Shown: positions 1 to 11,100 of the stretch, in pieces | Layout of the letters: the number at the start of each line of letters is the position of its first letter | Position numbering within the stretch: position 1 is the first letter of the stretch | Assembly: GCA_026545765.1 (NCBI GenBank) | Contig: CM048840.1 | Location: 88,812,877 to 88,876,876 of the forward strand | Source of the DNA: Plantago major | Taxonomy: Eukaryota; Streptophyta; Magnoliopsida; Lamiales; Plantaginaceae | Direction of reading: 5' to 3' | Length of the DNA stretch: 64,000 nucleotides | Made by a program: the position numbers and the translations under genes | Notes under the pieces: model-generated | The model's database searches: none | What the model was told of the DNA's origin: nothing | Seen by the model: only the letters and a program-made list of their open reading frames with translations

Positions 1-181
1 CAGCAGTGAGGTATTCCTTAACCATGGAACCACCCCAAATCATTCTGTGACTTGAAGTTCAATGGTCAGGATTAAAAACTCCTACCAGTCGATTGTTAAC
101 AATAACCAACTCTGGTGCTTGCTTTTCAGCAGTACCAGTGGAGGATTGGGATTTCTGTGTCGAAGTGTTCTTGGAGGCCAT
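1..181 (-). pseudogene. Start of Sirevirus third (env-position) ORF of element A, broken
   Basis: An ATG at 181-179 opens a frame rich in Ser, Thr and Lys (begins MASKNTSTQK). It runs 40 codons to a TGA at 61-59 and then continues open to the window edge. The residues on both sides of the stop resemble the equivalent ORF of element C near 33350-33420 (shared RM/KM.WG block), where C has a Trp codon; a TGG-to-TGA change would explain the stop. The position, downstream of pol in element orientation, matches the env-like ORF of Sireviruses. No signal peptide or membrane segment is visible in this piece. Function unknown. Confidence 0.55.
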
Positions 182-812
182 CTCTTTATATAGTGTAGGG
201 AATTGAAATTGGTGTTTGAAAGAGATGTGATTCGGTGATTCTTTTCGAAAAACTTAATCGATTTGCGAGAGATTGTAGAGGTTTGCAGAGAATCAAGAGA
301 GAATTTGCTATTTTAGTAAGATGAAATTTGGATTAGGCAAAAGTGATTTCATTTGCCAAAAATCCTATATATATAGCGATTGAATCCCAACAGACAAATA
401 CATACAAATTGATTTTGTGTACGTATTCTGATTTGCAAACAAAGCGTGAGCAAAAGCTAGTTCGGCATTAAATGCTTAGTGGGCCATGTCCGAATTTCAA
501 ATCCACTATATCGTGAGTTAATTTCCACCGCATGCATCAATCGCTTAACTTCATCAAGGGTCACCATTGCTTCAAAGAATGATCACAATCAGCAAGTGTA
601 ATTGTGCCCATTTAATGAGTTTTGGCGACTTGCTATCTGAATCACAATTCTGTATGACCAAGGACACTGTTCGCATCTGAATCTGTCTTATACTTAGGAT
701 TTTTCCAAGTTTTTCATCAAGATAGAAATAATGCGAGTTTCAAGAGAGTAGTTGACTGCAGACAGTTATACTATTCTCTTTTGTGTTCCCCGTTTATAGA
801 ATGATTCAAATA
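182..812. other. Spacer between third ORF and hairpin array in element A
   Basis: This AT-rich stretch between the third-ORF ATG and the hairpin array has no coding potential that I trust. In element orientation it is the leader of the third ORF. Element C has an equivalent spacer at about 33506-34278, including a shared ATATATAGC block (near 368-380 in A and 33708-33717 in C). Confidence 0.5.
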
Positions 813-1100
813 TCTGAGTTCCCGTCTCAGAGATCTTAAGCTATCTTTTTGCTCTTTTATCCTTTTTGACTTCTGGATTCCCGTTCCAGATTTCTCTTTT
901 CTCTTTTCTGGATACCCGTTCCAGATACCTCTTCTCTGGATGCCCGTTCCAGATTTCTCTTTTCTCTTTTCTGGATACCCGTTCCAGATACCTCTTCTCT
1001 GGATGCCCGTTCTAGATTTCTCTTTTCTCTTTTCTGGATACCCGTTCCAGATACCTCTTCTCTGGATGCCCGTTCCAGATACCTGAACTTTTTCAGTTCA
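813..1100 (-). repeat. Array of nine short hairpins immediately downstream of the pol stop
   Basis: Nine inverted repeats lie in tandem at 813-831, 872-890, 907-925, 935-953, 970-988, 998-1016, 1033-1051, 1061-1079 and 1084-1100. Seven have arms TCTGGA/TCCAGA (one has TCTAGA on one side). The loop is TACCCGT, TGCCCGT or TTCCCGT. The first has arms TCTGAG/CTCAGA with the same loop, so arm changes are paired. The last (arms TGAACT/AGTTCA) overlaps the pol stop codon at 1095-1093. The central six are organised in a unit of about 63 bp. Element C has three related hairpins in the same place. Confidence 0.85.
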
Positions 1101-4100
1101 TTGGTAGTTCCATTAGTCCAAGACTATGTCTTAAGGCTAAGAATCTACTTTCTTGTAGTGGCTTAGTGAAGATATCTGCAAGTTGATCTTCAGTGCCAAT
1201 CTTGAGTATCTCTATATTGCCTTTTTCAACATGGTCTCTCATGAAGTGATGTCTAACATCAATGTGCTTTGTTCTGGCATGAAATTTAGGATTACGTATG
1301 TAATAGCACTTGTGTTGTCACGAGAAAATGGGAGTTTTCTTCTCATCGAGTCCATAGTCTTTAAGTTGTTGTTGTATCCACGTAATTTGTGTTGCACAAC
1401 AACCAAAGATCAATATATTCAGCCTCGTGGTAGAAGTTGCAATTGAGTTTTGCTTCTTGCTAAACCATGAGATAAGTCTAGTGCCCGTAAACCCCAAGTT
1501 CCTGAGGTGCTTTTCCTATCAAGCATTGATCCAGCATAATCAGCATCTGAGTACCCAGCTAAACTCAATCCACTTTCTTTAGGATACCACAATCCTACAT
1601 CTACTGTACCTTCACATACCTTAATATTTTCATAGCAATGTTGTAGTGTGTTTGCATTGGATTTGTCTGAAATCTAGCACATACTCCAACGGCATATTGA
1701 ATATCAGGTCTACTTGCAGTGAGGTAAAGTAGTGAACCTATCAATTTCCTATACTTATGTTCTTCAACACTCTTGTCTGATTCAGTATAGGTCATTTTGG
1801 TTCCAATGCTCATAGGTATCTTAGCATTCTTTTCAGAAGGCTTAAGATTGAATTTTGTGAGCATATCTTTTGCATACTTTGTTTGACTAATGAATATTCC
1901 ATCATTGAGTTGCTTGACTTGCAATCCTAGGAAATAATTCATTTCTCCCATCATGCTCATCTCAAACTTGCTTTTCATGAGATTTGCAAAGTCATTACAA
2001 AGTTGCTTGTCCTTAGATCCAAATATGATGTCATCAACATATACTTGAACTAAGAGTAGTTTCCCATCATGATTTAAGGTAAATAAAGTTTTATCAACTT
2101 CACCTTTCTTGAAACCACTTTCCAGAAGGTATTTGGCCAAAGTGTCATACCATGCTCTTGGAGCCTGTTTCAGTCCATACAGAGCTTTCTATAGTTTATA
2201 GACCATTCTACTTTCTGAGGAAACTTCAAAGCCAGGTGGTTGCTCAACATAAACTTCTTCTGCAAGTTCACCGTTTAGGAATGCACTTTTGACATCCATC
2301 TGATACAATTTGAAATCTTTATGAGCTGCAAAGGCTAGAAAGAGTCTTATTGCATCCAATCTGGCAACTGGTGCATATGACTCGTCAAAATCTAAGCCTT
2401 CAGTCTGAGTAAATCCTTGGCAACCAATCTTGCTTTGTTTCTGGTTATTTCACCAGATTCATTCATCTTGTTTCTGAAAACCCATTTAGTTCCAATCACA
2501 GATATTCCTTCTATAAATGGAACTAGTTTCCAGACTTTGTTTCTCTCAAATTGATCCAACTCTTCTTGCATTGCAGAGATCCAGTCTTGGTCTCCTAATG
2601 CTTCTTCTATATTTTTAGGTTCAATATTCGAGATGAAACATCCAAAGAGAGAGTTAGCATTTTCAGCTATTGCTCTCCTAATCCTAACACCCTGATTAAT
2701 CGGTCCAATTATATCCTTTGTAGGATGATCTTTGATCCATTTCATCATAGGTTTAGTGCTAGTAGGATCAATATCCAGGTGATCTGAATGTGAATCACTA
2801 AGATTTTGAATTGATACTTTTTCAGTATCTGAGATATCTGGCATATGGGAAATGTCATGGATATCTGACACTTTTTCTGTGTTAGAGATATCTGAGACAT
2901 GCATTTCAGCATTCTTATTTTCAGATACCTCTTCATGATGAAGGTTCTCAGTAACCTGTTCCATTTCTGGAAAACTCATAGGAAATTCCTCATCATGTTT
3001 GTGAGTCATCTTGTTGTTACCAGGCTTTTCAAGCTTTTCTACCTCAGAGTCATCCTCACTTTCCATAATGATGTTTTTCCTTTCTGAGGATTCTTCTTTA
3101 GGATCCCTCAGTAATAGTTCTTTGAACCTTTCTGAGAGTTCATCAATAGGAGGTGTTTTCTTACTTCCTTCATAGAATACAACATGAACTGATTCTTCAA
3201 TTTTCTTTGTTCTTTTGTTGTAAACTCTGTAAGCTTTGCTGTTTGTGGAATAGCCAAGAAAAACACCTTCATCTGCCTTTGGTTGAAATGTTCTCAGATA
3301 ATCTTTCCCATTGTTTAGAACAAAACATCTACAACCAAATACTCTCAGATGTTTGATATTAGGGGGTCTACCAACCAAGATTTCATAGGGGGTCCTGTCA
3401 TGGTGTTTGTTTATCAAACATCTGTTATGAGTGTAGTAGGCTGTGTTTACAGCTTCATCCCAATAAATTTCACTTATCTCAGTGTCAGCTAGCATTGTCC
3501 TTGCAGCTTCTTTAAGGGTTCTGTTTTTCCTTTCTGCAACACCATTTTGTTGAGGTGTTCTTACAGAGGAAAGTTGGTGTTGTATACCTTTGCAGGTACA
3601 AAACTCCTTTATGTACTGGTTGACAAACTCAGTACCATGGTCTGTTCTGATTGCAGATACCTTGTCATTTTTCATGACTTCAAGCTTTTTCAGCAGGTTT
3701 GGTATCTCCACCCTGGCATCAGATTTGTGTTTCAGAAAGACAACCCAAGTGAATCTTGAGAAGTCATCTACAACAACTGACATACTTCTTTCCTGCATAA
3801 CTAGTTACAGATGATTCAAATAGATCCATGTGTAAAAGTTGCAGTGGTCTAACACTAGAGTGTCTGATTTTGGACTTGAAAGAGATCTTAGATTGTTTCC
3901 CCATCTGACAGGCAGAACAGATACCATCCTTTCTGAAAGATGTTCTGGGAAGACCAACCACTAACTCTTTCTTGGCAAGTCTATTCAGAGTTTTGAAGTT
4001 CAAGTGACTCATTCTTTTGTGCCATAACCAGTGCTCTTCTGTGTGACCAAATTGACTCACCATGAGACATTCTTGAACAGTGGATGCCCAATCAGCAACA

Positions 4101-4450
4101 TAAAGACTGCCTTTCCGCCGACCAACTAAGACTGTCTGCTTTGACTCATTGTCAATTAGTTTGCAGTATTTAGCTTTGAATTTTATAGTAAAACCCTTGT
4201 CTGCAAACTGGCTCATGCTAAATAGATTGTATTTCAAATCCTTAACATGTAATACGTCAGTGATTGTTAAAGTTCCCAATTTGACGTTGCCAAATCCCAG
4301 AGAGGGATTTAATTCTCCTCCAGCAAATCTGATATCTGGTCCTGTGTTGCAAGCTTTGTAATCAACCAGATTTGCTTTGTCTCCTGTCATGTGCTTTCCA
4401 CATCCACTATCAAATAGCCATTGTGCTTTAGTCCAGGAAGTATTCTGCAC
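1093..4450 (-). pseudogene. Ty1/copia pol of element A (protease-integrase-RT-RNase H), frameshifted
   Basis: Domains run in copia order on the minus strand. The aspartic protease has FDSGCGKHMTG near 4400-4420. GAG-pre-integrase and the HHCC zinc finger lie near 3890-4030 (WHKRMSHLNF, then CSACQMGK). The integrase core lies around 3400-3790. Reverse transcriptase begins near 2640 ([18 protein letters not shown]) and has the YVDD catalytic box near 2030-2045. RNase H and the C-terminus end at a TGA at 1095-1093. The reading frame is broken near 3780 in the integrase core (two bases missing relative to element C), near 2400, between 2140 and 2390, and near 1600. It would copy and integrate the element if intact. 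Old, non-functional copy. Confidence 0.9.
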
Positions 4451-4468
4451 ACAACAGGAAACAGGAGA

Positions 4469-6980
4469 TTAGGTTCTCATATCTTTGATGGAACCGTCAG
4501 AATCAAAAGTTCTTCCAGTAGGAATCCATTTTTGAATGAATTTCTTTGAAATATGCTTTTGTCTGACAGGAACGTAAGGAGGAATTCTTTTTGAATGAAA
4601 GTTATCATTAGTAAGAATTATTTTCTTCCTTGGTGTGTTCCTAGGTGCTCCATATGATGCTTTCAGATACCTGTCAGGTTTCTGAGTTTGCTTTTCAGCA
4701 AACTTAGCCTTCCTTGCCAGATTTCTTCTAGCCCTGGCATTCAGATTTTCAGTGGCTTGATTTAACTTCCACTTCTGATAATTGCTTTGAGCAATTCTAG
4801 CTTTCAGCCATCGTTCTTGCTCCTGCTTGTACTCATGAGCAAGTTGTTTTCCGATGTCTTTGTAGCCAATGCCGTTTCGAGCACTTGAAGCTATCTGAGA
4901 TCTTTTCTCAGCAGCTTTGCTAGTCTCTGGTTGATCCAATTTCTTTCCAGAAAAAGTAACATGGGAGAATTTGCCAGCTCCTGCAATTCTACCTTTTTGA
5001 GAGACATAGCACTGTTGGTGTTTACACTTTTCAGTGTTGTGTTTCCTTTCAGAGACGTACCCAACAGTTTTGTTTTTGACTTGTTTTTCCCACAAAGGTC
5101 TAGTCGCAACTGCCTTTCCTTTGTCAACAATCTTTGTCTTTTCACCGATACTATAGATTGCATGGGAACCGTCTTCTTTGAGTACTTACAAATGTTCTTT
5201 TCTCCTTACTCTTATTGAGTGATAGAACAATCTGTCGTATTCATTTCAAGTCCTTTCTTTTTCAAGGATCTCTTAAGTAAGATTGTACTTGAAGAAGAGT
5301 GTCACTAGCTTTGGCATAAGATTGAAAAGATAGTTCTTTCTTCTTGAGTTCCTTGTTTCGTAAAGAAGATTTTCATAATTCTTTCGTAACTCACCATTGC
5401 TTCTTCATGTGACTTTTCGGTCTCGGATATCCGAGCTTTGAGAAATGCATTTTCAGATCCTTTCTCTGATTCTTTAACTAATTGAGAATTTTCCTTTTCA
5501 AGAGAATTCTTTTCTTCTTCAAGGTTTTCGCTCTAGCTCGGATCATTAGAAATTCTCTTTCATAGATGTCAAGTTCTTTCCTGAGATTTTCTAAATTTTT
5601 ATTTCCTCTTCATCACTTTCATAAGTGTAGCAAGAAGTATGTGTTACCTCATCACCATAAGATGCTTTTCTATGTTGGAGATGTCTGGTCCGTCAATTTC
5701 AGCAACTCCACACATTTCATTCTTCTTGAAGCCGAAGTCGATTATATCATGAGTAACTCCACATAATTCTGGTGATGGTAGGGTTGAATCATCTGAATTG
5801 TCATCTTCAGACTCTGTCTCAACGTCTAGAGCATCCAGTTGAATTTGGATTTTCTTTCTTTCTTCAGTTAACAAAGCTTTCTGGCTTCTTCTGAAGATTC
5901 TTCTATCTTTCTTGTCGCCTGTCCTTAGTTTGAGGGCAGGACAATCCTTCTTGAAGTGGCCAGGTTTCTGACAATAGAAACAGATATCGTTTCCAATTTC
6001 TGCTTCCTCAGTACATGATGCTTTCTGAGCTGGCTTGTTCAGCGAGCTTTGCATATTTTTGTACTGGTGATAGTTTGAGCCTAGATGCTTTTTCAACTTC
6101 TCTTTGGCTTTTCTTCTCTCAATTTCTCGACTGACAAATTTACTCATTTGCTTTGCAGCAAGAGCATTCTCAGTCTCCTCCTTGCTTTTCTTCTTTTCAG
6201 AAGTTCCTTGAGTAACTAGAGCAACATTCTGCAACTTTTCAGTTGTTTGTTCTCTCTGAGTTGTCTCATAGTCAACTTGATAAGATGAGAGAAAAGTTCC
6301 ACTGGAGTGATATTTGGCATACCTTGGTTAAAATAAAAGAATTTAGTATGCTCCCAGTTGTGGTTAAGACTTCTGACAATAGTCTTAATCTTCTCTGACT
6401 GAGTGTATCTATTGCTTTCCCAGTCGCCATATCACTCATGAGAGTGGTAAATCAAATCAAGTTCTTCCGAGTTTCGGGGGCCTTGTTTGAAATTTTGAAA
6501 TTTCAACTTTAGAACTTCGAACTTGTTTTCCTTGGTTTTCTCAGTTCCGGCACAGATTTCTTCAATCAGTTGCCAGGCAACTTTCACCGTTTTAGCACCC
6601 CACAGTTTACACTGTATGTGCTCTGGTGTCGATCTGATGATGATGTTACGAGCTTGACCATCCAAACGATTCCTCTTGGCATCTTCCGATGTCCAGAGTT
6701 CTCTGGGCTTTGGTTCGTAAATAACTTGACCAGTAGATCTTCCACTAGTTGACGCATCTGTTTGTGAAGATCCTTCGCTTTGATCTCTGTCTCTTCCACT
6801 CGAAACCTCCATGACTTGCTTAAGTTGTTGAATGACTATTGGGCCATTCTTTATTACTTCGATCATCTCGTCACTTATGGCTTCAAGGTGGAGCATCATG
6901 TTATTCTTCCATTTCTCGTAGTTCTCTGGTTTGAGAACTGGTGCATCACTCAGAGACATACCTGCACACTTAACACACAA
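4469..6980 (-). pseudogene. Sirevirus gag of element A, broken
   Basis: The N-terminus (6980) carries the plant copia gag start (SLSDAPVLKPENYEKWK, a DUF4219/UBN2-like region) and is followed by a coiled-coil-like lysine-rich stretch. The CCHC zinc knuckle CFYCQKPGHFKKDCP lies near 5940-5980. The C-terminal part (5163-4469) is basic and has a second Cys/His-rich patch. Open segments are 6432-6980, 5644-6234 and 4469-5095, in different frames, with decayed sequence at about 5100-5640 and a break at about 6235-6430. Gag would form the virus-like particle and package element RNA. Elements B and C have close relatives of this protein. Confidence 0.8.
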
Positions 6981-7060
6981 ATTAAATAGTCCTCAAAAGT
7001 GGACAAAGTTCCTTCACCTATCTGGGGATCTAGGTTAAGTGCGTATATCAGGTGAACCTC

Positions 7061-7075
7061 CCGCTCGATACCACT
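7061..7075 (-). promoter_or_regulatory. Degraded primer-binding site of element A
   Basis: On the minus strand the bases next to the LTR read AGTGGTATCGAGC. This is one base short of the initiator-tRNA-Met match TGGTATCAGAGC that is intact in element B. It would prime minus-strand DNA synthesis. Confidence 0.7.
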
Positions 7076-8756
7076 TGTTGGTCCAGATAACGCAAAGTAA
7101 AAAGACGAAGGGGGGTCAATAGTCTTTTAAAACTTTTGTCGATAACAAATATTTCTCAGATATCTGAATAGATATCTGATACTTAGAATCAGAGTGCGGA
7201 AGACTTAATAAAGATAAGTGCAAACAAGCTTAATAAGTGTGTGTGTTCTGAAGTATAAATCTGTAAACGTAAATGACACAAAGAATTATAGTGGTATCTA
7301 GAGGTGGCGTAATCCTCCAACTAATCCACTTGTCTATCGAGACCTAGAATTCACTAGAACAGATAATTGAGATTTCCTTACAATAATCCTATTCTAAGAT
7401 TCTTAACAATTGGTTCCCAACCAAATGTTCCCCGAGTTGTTCCCGGCTTTCCTGACCAAGTACTTCCTATACTCATAAACCTTTGAGTTATTCCGACGAC
7501 TTCCCAAGTTAAGTACTTCCTATACTCAATAACCTTGAGTTATTCCTTAGTTTCCCAAATCAAGTACTTCCTATACTCGGTAACCTTGGAGTTATTCACG
7601 ATTTTTCAAACTAAGTACTTCCTGCATCACGCCATGATTATGGTGTTGGTTTTGGTTTGAATTGTCAGATGAGCGTCTTAATAACTTTTCAGTTAATCAG
7701 ATAGCTCTGTGAACTAAGTTACTTAATACACTTTACAGCGTATGGTATCTTGTTCGATTTTAGTGACCCAAGTCTTATGATATCTGTTCAAGAGAATGAA
7801 ACTCAGATAGTTGATCTTTTGATTCAACTCCTTCACAGATAGCTTTGCTTGTTTAGGATCAGGACACTTAGAACTTCAGTGTTTACTCAAGATCAAAAGC
7901 TTTAGTCGCAACAGAAAGCTTTGATAATAAGTAAGTTTCTTTGAGAGAGTAAGATAATCAGATATCGTATGCAGTTCAAGGTCTTGTGTTCTGAGTTGTG
8001 TGTGTCTCTCAAGCTGTCTAAGAGTTGATATTTATAGATGAATTTGAGTGCCATTTGAATAGTATCCGTTAGGCTCAAATTCAAACTATCGATATCTGTG
8101 TATAGTACTGTAGCAGGTTTTGTCTTCTTCTCAGAAGCTGTCGTTGCTTTAATTCAGACATCTCTGTCCGTGCATTGATGCATTTGTACTATACTTTTTG
8201 TCCTGTAGTGTCAACGGAACTATGCTTTGTATCAGAGACTAGTGTTATCTGATTCTTTGCACGTCCTTATCTTCATTCTTCAGATACCACTTGTATTTAT
8301 TGAAACAACTTTGTTTGCAATATATATTTCTCTTTCAGAAACGTGGTTAAAGCTCAAGGTATCTGAGAATAGATATCTGTGGACACTTTCCTTGTTTTCA
8401 GATATGTATCTTATTTCTCAGATATCTCTTATGACACAGTTTGTTTGAAACTGTTTGTGTCTACAAGATATCTGGCTAAGATATTTAAACAACAGATTTA
8501 GTAATCTTGTGCAGTTTTCTTCAAGTCTTCAATTGTTGTTGAGCTTTCTGCTTGGATGTCTTCTTCTTGGTCTTCTCTTCATAAAATAAAAATTACATTT
8601 TGAGACCTAACATCCTATACAAGATAAGCTAGACTATCATACTTAGTGGGTTTCCTCTTTTACAATGTTCAAGTGAACCAAAAGTACTAATCATGTTTCT
8701 GAGACTAAGATAAGTCATCATGTTGCTGAACAAAATCTAAACAGATATTCTTAACA
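7076..8756 (-). repeat. 5' LTR of element A (1681 bp)
   Basis: The LTR is bounded by TGTTGGTCCAG on the left and CTTAACA on the right, the same ends as the LTRs of B and C. It is about 250 bp longer than those and clearly diverged, with many GATATC-containing palindromes such as TCAGATATCTGA at 7156-7167. It contains a six-base G run at 7110-7115 where B and C have 12-14 G. No LTR-internal gene is seen. Confidence 0.85.
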
Positions 8757-11004
8757 AAATATCTAACATTCTGTCTATTGTAACGTGCAATATCAGCCTT
8801 GCGCCATTGTTCTTGTCCTTCCTTATAATGTTGCAGAAGGACCTTTCCCATAGCACGATAGCCAATGCCATTTCGAACACCTTTGGCTTTCTGAATGCGC
8901 TCTTCAGAAGCCTTACTAGTTACTGCACCATCTTTATTTTCATAAAATGGTACAGTAGAGAATTTGCCTATTCCAGCAATTCTTCCCTTCCTAGTAATGC
9001 AGCAATGTGGATGGTTACATGTCTGAGGGTTGTGTTTCTTTTCAGAAACCTTATCCACATGTTTCTTGTGAACTTGTTGTTCTTTCAAAGGCTGGGTTGC
9101 AGCTCCTTTTCCTTTGTCAACTACCCTAGCTTTCTGACCAATGCTATAGGTGGTTGAAGAATCATTTTGTTGACTTTTTACAAAGGTCAACCTTTCATCA
9201 CTCTTCTTCAGAGGAGATGAATTACTTGATTGTTCATCAAGTCCAAGTCCACCTTTCTCAGAGGGATCTCTCAGATAGGATTGAACCTCGGTGAGAGTGT
9301 CACTAGCCTTTGCATAAGATTGGAAGGATAGCTCTTTCTTTCTGAGTTCTTCATTCTCAGAAAGCAGCTTCATCATTTTCTTATTAAGTTCATCCAAGGC
9401 TAGTTTGTGAGAATTTTCATTCTCAGATATCTGAGCTTTCAGAAAGGCTATTTCAGCGTTCTTGTTCTCAGATACTCTGGTTAGCTCAGAAACCTCTTTT
9501 TCAAGACTTTCTTTGCTTTCCTCTAAAATTATGGTTTTGGATGGTGGTTCCAGAAATTCTTTCTCATAACGATCCAATTCACTCTTGACCAACTCCAGAT
9601 CCTCAATTCCATCATCACTCTCATAGTACAGAAATTGTGAATTGTTAGTTACCTCATCATCCATAAGACATATTTCAATGTTGGAGATGTCTGGACCAGC
9701 AATCTCAGCAACTCCACACATTTCATTCTTCTTAAGGCCGAAGTCGATTACATCGTTGGTGATTCCACACAATTCTGGTGATGGTAGGTTTGAGTCATCT
9801 GAATCTCCATCTTCAGAATCTGTCTCAATGTCTAGAGCATCAAGTTGAATTTGAATCTTCTTCCTTTCTTGACCAAGAAGGCCCTTTGATTTCTCTTGAA
9901 ATTTCTTCTCCTTCTTGTCACTGTCTTGAGCTTGTTTAAAGCAGACAATCTCTTGAAGTGACCAGGCTTTTGACAATAGAAGCAGATATCATTTCCTATT
10001 TCTGCAGCTTCAGTACTAACATCTTTCTGAATGGGGGTGTTCAGAGAGTTGTTCATTTGTATGTTCTTGTATTGATGATAGTTTGGGCCAAGATGCTTTT
10101 TCAGCTTTTCTTTAGCTTTTCTTCTCTCAATCTCTTGACTCACAAATTTCTTCATGTGTCTTACTCCAAGAGCATTTTCTTCAGATGCATCTTTGGTATC
10201 CTTCTTTTCAGAAGTACCTTGAGAAACTAGAGCAACACTTTGCAACTTTTCAGCTGTTTGTTCTCTCTGAGTTGTCTCATAGTCTACAGTAGCAAGATGA
10301 GAGAAGAGCTCTACTGGAGTAATATTTGGCATCCCTTGGTTGAAATAAAAGAACTTAGTGTGCTCCCAGTTATGATTGAGACTTCTGACAATAGTCTTAA
10401 TCTTTTCTGGCTGGGAGTATCTGTTGCTTTCACCAAGTGCAGCCATATGACTCATAAGGGTAGTAAACCTGAAATCAAGTTCTTCCAGAGTTTCAGTGGG
10501 ACCTTGGTTGAAGTTTTAGAACTTCAATTTAAGAACTTCGAACTTGTTTTCCTTGGTTTTCTCAGTTCCGGCACAGATTTGTTCAATCACTTGCCAGGCA
10601 ACTTTCGCCGTTTTAGCACCCCGCAGTTTACACTGTATGTTCTCAGGTGTCGATCTGATGATGATATTACGAGCTTGACCATCTAATCTGTGTCTCTTGG
10701 CATCTTCAGATGTCCAGAGCTCTCTTGGCTTGTCTTCATACATAATGCTTCCACGAGCAACACGACCACTACTAGCAGCCGCATCCTCGCTTCCATCTTC
10801 CTTGTCTGAGGCTTTTCTTCCATCAGACACCTCAGTAACTTGTTTGAGTTGTCTGATTTTGATAGGCCCTTCATTGATGACATAGATCATCTCATCACTA
10901 ATGGCCTCAAGATGGAGCATCATGTTGTTCTTCCATTTCTCGTAGTTTTCTGGCTTCAGAACGGGTGCATCACTCAGAGATATACCTGCACACTTAACAC
11001 GCAA
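8757..11004 (-). pseudogene. Sirevirus gag of element B, interrupted by element A
   Basis: It starts at 11004 with the same gag N-terminus as A (SLSDAPVLKPENYEKWK). Open segments are 10516-11004, 9832-10455 and about 8757-9976. The CCHC knuckle near 9950-9990 begins CFYCQKPGHFK but its last Cys is lost at a frameshift. The C-terminal half has a long heptad-like Glu/Lys/Leu stretch (about 9300-9600), suggesting a coiled coil, and a basic Cys/His patch near 9000-9060. The insertion of A at 8757 truncates the C-terminus. Confidence 0.8.
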
Positions 11005-11086
11005 ATTATATAGTCCTCAGAAAGGGACAAAGTTCCTTCACCTATCTGGGGATCTAGGTTCAGTGCAGAAGGCTTGTGAACCTCCT

Positions 11087-11098
11087 GCTCTGATACCA
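11087..11098 (-). promoter_or_regulatory. Primer-binding site of element B
   Basis: The minus strand reads TGGTATCAGAGC two bases from the LTR edge. This matches the 3' end of plant initiator tRNA-Met, the usual primer of Ty1/copia elements. Confidence 0.9.
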
Positions 11099-11100
11099 CT

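Larger units (their letters stand above)
1..8756 (-). mobile_element. Sirevirus-type Ty1/copia element A, partial, nested in element B
   Basis: Read on the minus strand, the order is 5' LTR (7076-8756), degraded primer-binding site, gag with a CCHC knuckle, protease, integrase, reverse transcriptase and RNase H, a hairpin array, then the start of a third ORF, which leaves the window at base 1. A copia-order pol followed by an extra downstream ORF is typical of the Sirevirus (SIRE1/Maximus) lineage. The right end (ATTCTTAACA at 8756) abuts the interior of element B's gag, so A inserted into B. The other LTR lies outside the window, so the target duplication cannot be confirmed; AAATA at 8757-8761 is the candidate. 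Several frameshifts and stops show it is not autonomous. Confidence 0.85.

Noticed and set aside
813..1079. Regularly spaced near-identical palindromes resembling a CRISPR array
   Set aside because: The repeats are short hairpins separated by repeated, not unique, spacers, inside a plant retrotransposon.
1183..1446. Plus-strand ORF of 87 codons near the pol end
   Set aside because: It is antisense to the RNase H and C-terminal part of element A pol.
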